Shown here: positions 6,740 through 10,090 of the stretch, piece after piece
Layout of the letters: every line of letters starts with the position of its first letter
Position numbering within the stretch: position 1 is the first letter of the stretch
NCBI GenBank assembly: GCA_000436915.1
Contig: HF994106.1
Location: 12,007-22,096, forward strand
Origin: Prevotella sp. CAG:1092
GTDB lineage: Bacteria; Bacteroidota; Bacteroidia; Bacteroidales; Bacteroidaceae
Direction of reading: 5' to 3'
DNA: 10,090 bases
Position numbers and translations under genes: made by a program
Notes under the pieces: model-generated
What the model was told of the DNA's origin: nothing
Seen by the model: the letters and a program-made list of their open reading frames with translations, nothing else
Database searches by the model: none

Positions 6740-6748
6740 TTATCCACA
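6740..6748 (+). promoter_or_regulatory. Perfect DnaA-box sequence at the nrdJ stop codon
   Basis: TTATCCACA matches the standard DnaA box exactly. On the minus strand it is the last codons of nrdJ, TGT GGA TAA (Cys-Gly-stop). It lies 15 bp upstream of the folB start. A single box fixed by coding sequence may be chance; binding is not shown. Confidence 0.3.
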
Positions 6749-9313
6749 TCTACTTGCACCGCAATTCTTACATATCAGGCATCCCTCTTGGTAAACGAGA
6801 GTTTCCTGTCCGCATTGTGGGCATTTCATGCCTTTTGCCTCTGTACCATCAACGACATACTTCTTCAAGGCACGCTCCACACCATTCTTCCATGTGTTGA
6901 TGCTCTCGCTCTGTAGCTGCAACGAGCCAACGAGCTTTATGACATGGTCGATAGGCATACGATAGCGCAACACTCCAGAGATGAGCTTTGCATAGTTCCA
7001 ATATTCTGGATTAAACTTGCCACTCAAACCTTCAACGGTAGTCTTGTAGCCACGCTTGTTTTGGAACTGGAAGTCATAGCGACGAGTGCCATCTTCGTTA
7101 ATGGTCTTGATAATCTTACCCTTGGTAACACTCTTTGGTAGCATGATGCCTTCTTCGTCGTCTTGCAAACCTGTGAATATCTCGTAAGGATAACCATCGA
7201 GCAAACCTACGAATGCCACCCACTTTTCTTTATTATTCTGGAAACGAACCACATCGCACTCCAATTCCTTAGGTCGAACCTCGGTAACCTCTGGATGCTT
7301 GCAAATATGTTGGTTTTCTACTGTTGGAGTTTCTTCGGCTGTCTTTTCTTTCTTATCTTTCTTAGAAACAGAAATCATCACACCCGAGCGGCTACCATCA
7401 CGATATATAGTACATCCCTTGCAGCCTGAGCGCCAAGCCTCAACATAGAGTTTGTTTACAAGTTCCTCGTCTACCTCGTTTGGCAAGTTTACGGTTACGC
7501 TTATCGAATGGTCTACCCATTTCTGAATAGCTCCCTGCATACGCACCTTCATCAGCCAGTCTACATCGTTGGCTGTAGCTTTATAATAAGGCGACTTCTC
7601 TACCAGCTGATCTATCTCCTCCTTGGTGTATCTCTTTTCGGTATCGATACCGTTCACCTTCATCCACTCTTGGAACTTCTTATGATAAACGATATATTCC
7701 TCAAACGAGTCACCAACTTCATCAACAAAGTCTACATGCACATTAGTATCATTAGGATTAACCTTTCGTCTGCGCAAGTATACAGGCATGAATACAGGCT
7801 CTATACCACTTGTGGTTTGAGTCATAAGGCTCGTTGTGCCTGTAGGAGCAATAGTTAGACAAGCAATATTTCGGCGACCATACTTCACCATGTCGGCATA
7901 CAACTCAGCATCTGCATCCTTCAAGCGATTGATGAAAGGATTGTTAACCTCGCGGTTGGCATCGTAAATCTCGAATGCGCCACGCTCTTGAGCCATAGTA
8001 ACAGAAGAACGATAAGCGTTCAATGCCAATGTCTTGTGAACAGAAACCGAGAAATCGGTAGCCTGCTGTGTGCCATATCTAAGTCCGAGGGCTGCAAGCA
8101 TATCACCTTCGGCAGTAATGCCAACGCCTGTACGACGACCCATACTACTCTTCTTCTTTATCTTCTCCCAAAGATGATATTCTGCCCCCTTAACCTCGTC
8201 AGATTGTGGATCTTGCTTTATCTTCTCCAATATGAGGTCTATCTTCTCCATCTCAAGGTCCACGATATCGTCCATCAGTCGCTGTGCAAGCTGCACATGC
8301 TTAGCAAACTTATCGAAATCGAAAGATGCCTCTGGAGTAAATGGATTATTTACATAGCTATAGAGGTTGACGCTGAGCAAACGGCAAGAGTCGTAAGGGC
8401 ACAATGGAATCTCGCCACATGGATTTGTGCTCACAGTACGGAAGCCAAGGTCGGCATAGCAGTCTGGTATGCTCTCTCTGATGATGGTATCCCAGAACAA
8501 CACTCCTGGTTCTGCACTCTTCCATGCGTTGTGCACTATCTTTTGCCAAAGGTCGTGGGCAGAAATCTCCTTCTTTACCTTTGGATTATCTGAATCTATA
8601 GGAAACTGCTGCACATAAGGTTTGTTGTCGACAGCTGCCTGCATAAAGGCATCGTCAATCTTCACCGAAACGTTAGCGCCTGTCACTTTTCCTTCAGTCA
8701 TCTTAGCATCTATGAAAGCTTCGCTATCTGGATGCTTAATGCTAACACTGAGCATCAACGCACCACGACGACCATCCTGTGCAACCTCACGTGTAGAATT
8801 GCTATAGCGCTCCATGAATGGAACCAAACCTGTAGAGGTCAACGCAGAATTGTTCACAGGCGAACCTTTCGGACGTATGTGGCTAAGGTCATGACCTACT
8901 CCACCACGACGCTTCATCAGCTGCACCTGCTCTTCGTCAATACGCATGATAGCACCATAAGAGTCGGCATCGCCATCAAGACCAATAACGAAGCAGTTGC
9001 TAAGGCTGGCTACCTGATGATGGTTGCCAATACCTGTCATAGGACTACCAGCAGGAATAATATATCTGAAATGATCGAGCAACTCGAATATCTGCTCCTT
9101 AGAAAGAGGGTTTGGATATTTCTGCTCAATGCGGGCTATCTCATTAGCAATACGCCAATGCATATCCTTAGGCGAGCACTCAAAGATTGTTCCAAAACTA
9201 TCTTTCATGGCATACTTGTTGACCCATACTCGGGCAGCAAGTTCATCGCCATCAAAGTATTGTAACGAAGCTTGATAAGCTTCCTCATAGGTAAAAGTTT
9301 GTTTTGATTCCAT
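6740..9313 (-). CDS. nrdJ: Adenosylcobalamin-dependent (class II) ribonucleotide reductase
   Basis: An 857-residue class II reductase that makes deoxyribonucleotides using a thiyl radical generated from adenosylcobalamin, with or without oxygen. The active site reads STNPCGEIPL (295-304): N297, radical cysteine C299 and E301. The redox pair is C107 (SNCF) and C310, whose 11-residue distance from C299 equals that of C322-C333 in the Thermotoga enzyme. The phosphate loop is APTGTTS (489-495). GCKGCT (630-635) and a TSCPD-like region (about 680-800) follow. A C-terminal zinc-ribbon-type tail has cysteines 831, 834, 845, 848, 851 and 856 and likely relays electrons from thioredoxin. The N-terminus enters the reductase fold without a recognisable ATP-cone, so dATP overall-activity control is probably missing. 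It is first in a likely nrdJ-folB unit. No cobalamin riboswitch is visible upstream. Confidence 0.95.
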   Translation of the reverse strand: MESKQTFTYEEAYQASLQYFDGDELAARVWVNKYAMKDSFGTIFECSPKDMHWRIANEIARIEQKYPNPLSKEQIFELLDHFRYIIPAGSPMTGIGNHHQVASLSNCFVIGLDGDADSYGAIMRIDEEQVQLMKRRGGVGHDLSHIRPKGSPVNNSALTSTGLVPFMERYSNSTREVAQDGRRGALMLSVSIKHPDSEAFIDAKMTEGKVTGANVSVKIDDAFMQAAVDNKPYVQQFPIDSDNPKVKKEISAHDLWQKIVHNAWKSAEPGVLFWDTIIRESIPDCYADLGFRTVSTNPCGEIPLCPYDSCRLLSVNLYSYVNNPFTPEASFDFDKFAKHVQLAQRLMDDIVDLEMEKIDLILEKIKQDPQSDEVKGAEYHLWEKIKKKSSMGRRTGVGITAEGDMLAALGLRYGTQQATDFSVSVHKTLALNAYRSSVTMAQERGAFEIYDANREVNNPFINRLKDADAELYADMVKYGRRNIACLTIAPTGTTSLMTQTTSGIEPVFMPVYLRRRKVNPNDTNVHVDFVDEVGDSFEEYIVYHKKFQEWMKVNGIDTEKRYTKEEIDQLVEKSPYYKATANDVDWLMKVRMQGAIQKWVDHSISVTVNLPNEVDEELVNKLYVEAWRSGCKGCTIYRDGSRSGVMISVSKKDKKEKTAEETPTVENQHICKHPEVTEVRPKELECDVVRFQNNKEKWVAFVGLLDGYPYEIFTGLQDDEEGIMLPKSVTKGKIIKTINEDGTRRYDFQFQNKRGYKTTVEGLSGKFNPEYWNYAKLISGVLRYRMPIDHVIKLVGSLQLQSESINTWKNGVERALKKYVVDGTEAKGMKCPQCGQETLVYQEGCLICKNCGASRCG

Positions 9314-9334
9314 TGTTCAGTAAAATAATGATGG

Positions 9335-9342
9335 CAAAGTTA
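9335..9342 (-). promoter_or_regulatory. nrdJ -7 promoter element
   Basis: On the minus strand TAACTTTG (9342-9335) fits TAnnTTTG. Transcription would start near 9328, about 15 bases before the ATG at 9313, leaving no space for a leader RNA structure. A weak -33 candidate, TTTC, lies about 20 bases upstream (9363-9366). The palindromes at 9371-9426 are upstream of this promoter, where an activator could bind. Confidence 0.6.
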
Positions 9343-9370
9343 TATATAATTTCTTTAATAGAGAAATAAT

Positions 9371-9397
9371 AAAACGGAAAACTTCCTTCTCCGTTTT
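9371..9397. repeat. Terminator-like inverted repeat AAAACGGA / TCCGTTTT
   Basis: The 8-bp perfect arms lie at 9371-9378 and 9390-9397 with an 11-base loop. Both outer sides are A/T runs, so it looks like a weak two-way terminator. It lies upstream of both divergent promoters, so it cannot end either gene; it may block stray divergent transcription or bind a regulator. Confidence 0.5.
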
Positions 9398-9405
9398 TAA
9401 AATAG

Positions 9406-9426
9406 AGTTATCCAAAACGGATAACT
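9406..9426. promoter_or_regulatory. Perfect palindrome AGTTATCC-N5-GGATAACT, candidate operator
   Basis: The arms AGTTATCC (9406-9413) and GGATAACT (9419-9426) are exactly complementary across the spacer AAAAC. The 21-bp dyad is typical in size for a dimeric regulator. It sits about 65 bp upstream of the nrdJ -7 element and about 75 bp upstream of the nitroreductase element. The left half with its spacer reads TTATCCAAA, matching a DnaA box at 8 of 9 positions. It does not look like the NrdR box known from other bacteria. The regulator is unknown. Confidence 0.5.
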
Positions 9427-9501
9427 TGCGCAATGCAACATTTATAGGTCGTTTCTATAAAAATAAACTTTGCCTTCGTAGAGTTTCTCATTTTTATAAT
9501 G

Positions 9502-9535
9502 TACCTTTGCAACATCATCGGTGCATTTAGCTTTG
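9502..9535 (+). promoter_or_regulatory. Overlapping promoter elements of the nitroreductase gene
   Basis: Two TAnnTTTG matches occur: TACCTTTG (9502-9509) and TAGCTTTG (9528-9535). The TTTG of the first lies 18 bases before the second and can act as its -33 element, so the second has both elements. CTTTGCAA is repeated exactly at 9505-9512 and 9531-9538. Start points near 9516 or 9542 would give leaders of about 92 or 66 bases. Confidence 0.55.
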
Positions 9536-9551
9536 CAATAAAGATAGAGTT

Positions 9552-9591
9552 TACACCTTAATTATATATATATAGACATAAATACACCTTA
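9552..9591. repeat. Direct repeat TACACCTTA in the nitroreductase leader
   Basis: TACACCTTA occurs at 9552-9560 and 9583-9591, 31 bp apart, or about three helical turns. Both copies are followed by TTATAT-type sequence, so similarity extends to about 16 bp with one indel. It lies downstream of the inferred start points, where a repressor could sit. No known factor is recognised. Confidence 0.45.
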
Positions 9592-9607
9592 TTATATTTA
9601 TCACATT

Positions 9608-10090
9608 ATGAAGAATATCAATACCCGTAGAAGTATACGCAAATATTCCGATAAGGAAGTGAGCGAAAAACTATTAAATCGTCTGTTTGCCGAGGCTTCT
9701 CGCACACAGACTATGGGCAACATGCAGCTATATAGCGCTGTTGTTACTCGCTCTGAAGAGGTTAAAGAACAGTTGTCGCCTGCTCACTTCAATCAGCCTA
9801 TGGTGAAGCAAGCACCTGTGGTTATCACTATCTGTGCCGACTTCCGTCGCTCCACCGACTGGTGTTTGCAGCGTAATGCCAACCCAGGCTACGACAACTT
9901 TCTGTCGTTTATGAATGCTGCTACCGACGCCCTACTCTTCACTCAGACATTCTGCAATCGTGCAGAAGAAGAGGGGTTAGGATTGTGTTTCCTCGGCACC
10001 ACAGTTTACATGCCTCAGATGATTATCGACACTCTGCATCTGCCTAAGCTCGTGATGCCTGTAGCCACACTTACCGTTGGTTGGCCTGCC
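9608..10090 (+). CDS. Nitroreductase family protein (3' end outside window)
   Basis: The first 161 residues of an FMN-dependent oxidoreductase of the nitroreductase superfamily, probably cytoplasmic and NAD(P)H-using. The start NTRRSIRKYSDKEV (5-18) is the classic family opening, where the Arg-Arg-Ser-x-Arg segment contacts the FMN phosphate. TDALLFTQTFCNRAEEEGLG (106-125) is the conserved helix leading to the flavin-site loop, followed by FLGT (128-131). PKLVMPVATLTVGWPA (146-161) is the central strand that normally precedes the last quarter of the protein. A full protein would probably be about 200-250 residues. The frame is open to the window end. The true substrate cannot be read from sequence; the family reduces quinones, flavins and nitro compounds. 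The gene is divergent from nrdJ and shares its upstream region. Confidence 0.9.
   Translation, partial: MKNINTRRSIRKYSDKEVSEKLLNRLFAEASRTQTMGNMQLYSAVVTRSEEVKEQLSPAHFNQPMVKQAPVVITICADFRRSTDWCLQRNANPGYDNFLSFMNAATDALLFTQTFCNRAEEEGLGLCFLGTTVYMPQMIIDTLHLPKLVMPVATLTVGWPA

Larger units (their letters stand above)
9314..9607. other. Divergent control region between nrdJ and the nitroreductase gene
   Basis: This 294-bp AT-rich gap carries no convincing gene. It holds the nrdJ promoter (9335-9342), two inverted repeats (9371-9397, 9406-9426), two overlapping promoter elements for the nitroreductase (9502-9535), an alternating AT tract (9560-9574) and a spaced direct repeat TACACCTTA (9552-9560, 9583-9591). 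I looked on the minus strand for the conserved B12-box of cobalamin riboswitches and did not find it. Confidence 0.6.

Noticed and set aside
7988..8593. Open frame of 201 codons on the plus strand within nrdJ
   Set aside because: It is antisense to conserved catalytic sequence, including the NPCGE region. Its Cys/His/Leu-rich composition is what a reverse frame of this gene would give.
8732..9265. Open frame of 177 codons on the plus strand within nrdJ
   Set aside because: It is a shadow of the N-terminal reductase coding region, with no recognisable motif or start context.
9560..9574. Alternating AT tract as a microsatellite
   Set aside because: It is too short to stand out in such AT-rich intergenic DNA.
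9314..9607. Cobalamin riboswitch in front of nrdJ
   Set aside because: No B12-box-like core was found on the minus strand, and the inferred leader is only about 15 bases.
1..10090. Mobile element, CRISPR array, toxin-antitoxin or defence system
   Set aside because: No transposase, integrase, terminal inverted repeats, regular spacer-repeat structure or small paired genes were seen. The gene content is conserved core functions.

Overview
The window looks like a stretch of Bacteroidota chromosome, most likely a Bacteroidales species of the Prevotella type. Intergenic regions carry the group's promoter element TAnnTTTG instead of a Pribnow box, start codons have AT-rich leaders without Shine-Dalgarno sites, and the proteins (an outer-membrane receptor with a long basic signal peptide, an amidase with a SPOR-like tail followed by an MCE protein, and a class II ribonucleotide reductase) have forms typical of that phylum. 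This placement is inference from sequence features, not from a database search.

Layout: (1) 1-24 is the tail of an upstream terminator, then a promoter and a TonB-dependent receptor of the BtuB-like group (92-2119, +). (2) A convergent gap with a strong hairpin terminator separates it from dnaA (2262-3665, -). (3) A 428-bp AT-rich gap (3666-4093) upstream of dnaA holds the dnaA promoter and several repeats, and is a candidate replication or DnaA-control region. (4) On the minus strand an N-acetylmuramoyl-L-alanine amidase (4998-6290) is followed one base later by an MCE/MlaD protein (4094-4996). (5) A minus-strand pair, the adenosylcobalamin-dependent ribonucleotide reductase (6740-9313) and folB (6348-6725), lies 14 bp apart. 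(6) A divergent 294-bp control region with two palindromes leads to a nitroreductase-family gene (9608 onward, +) cut by the window end.

How the genes fit together: most are housekeeping. DnaA starts replication, the class II reductase supplies deoxynucleotides, and FolB makes a folate precursor needed for thymidylate. The amidase and MCE protein serve cell-wall cleavage and envelope lipid traffic. The receptor resembles corrinoid importers, and the reductase needs adenosylcobalamin, so uptake and use of vitamin B12 may both be represented here.

I found no mobile element, CRISPR array, tRNA or rRNA, and no clearly new multi-gene system. The most interesting signals are non-coding: the repeats upstream of dnaA, the perfect palindrome upstream of the reductase with DnaA-box-like half-sites, and short tandem repeats directly after dnaA.
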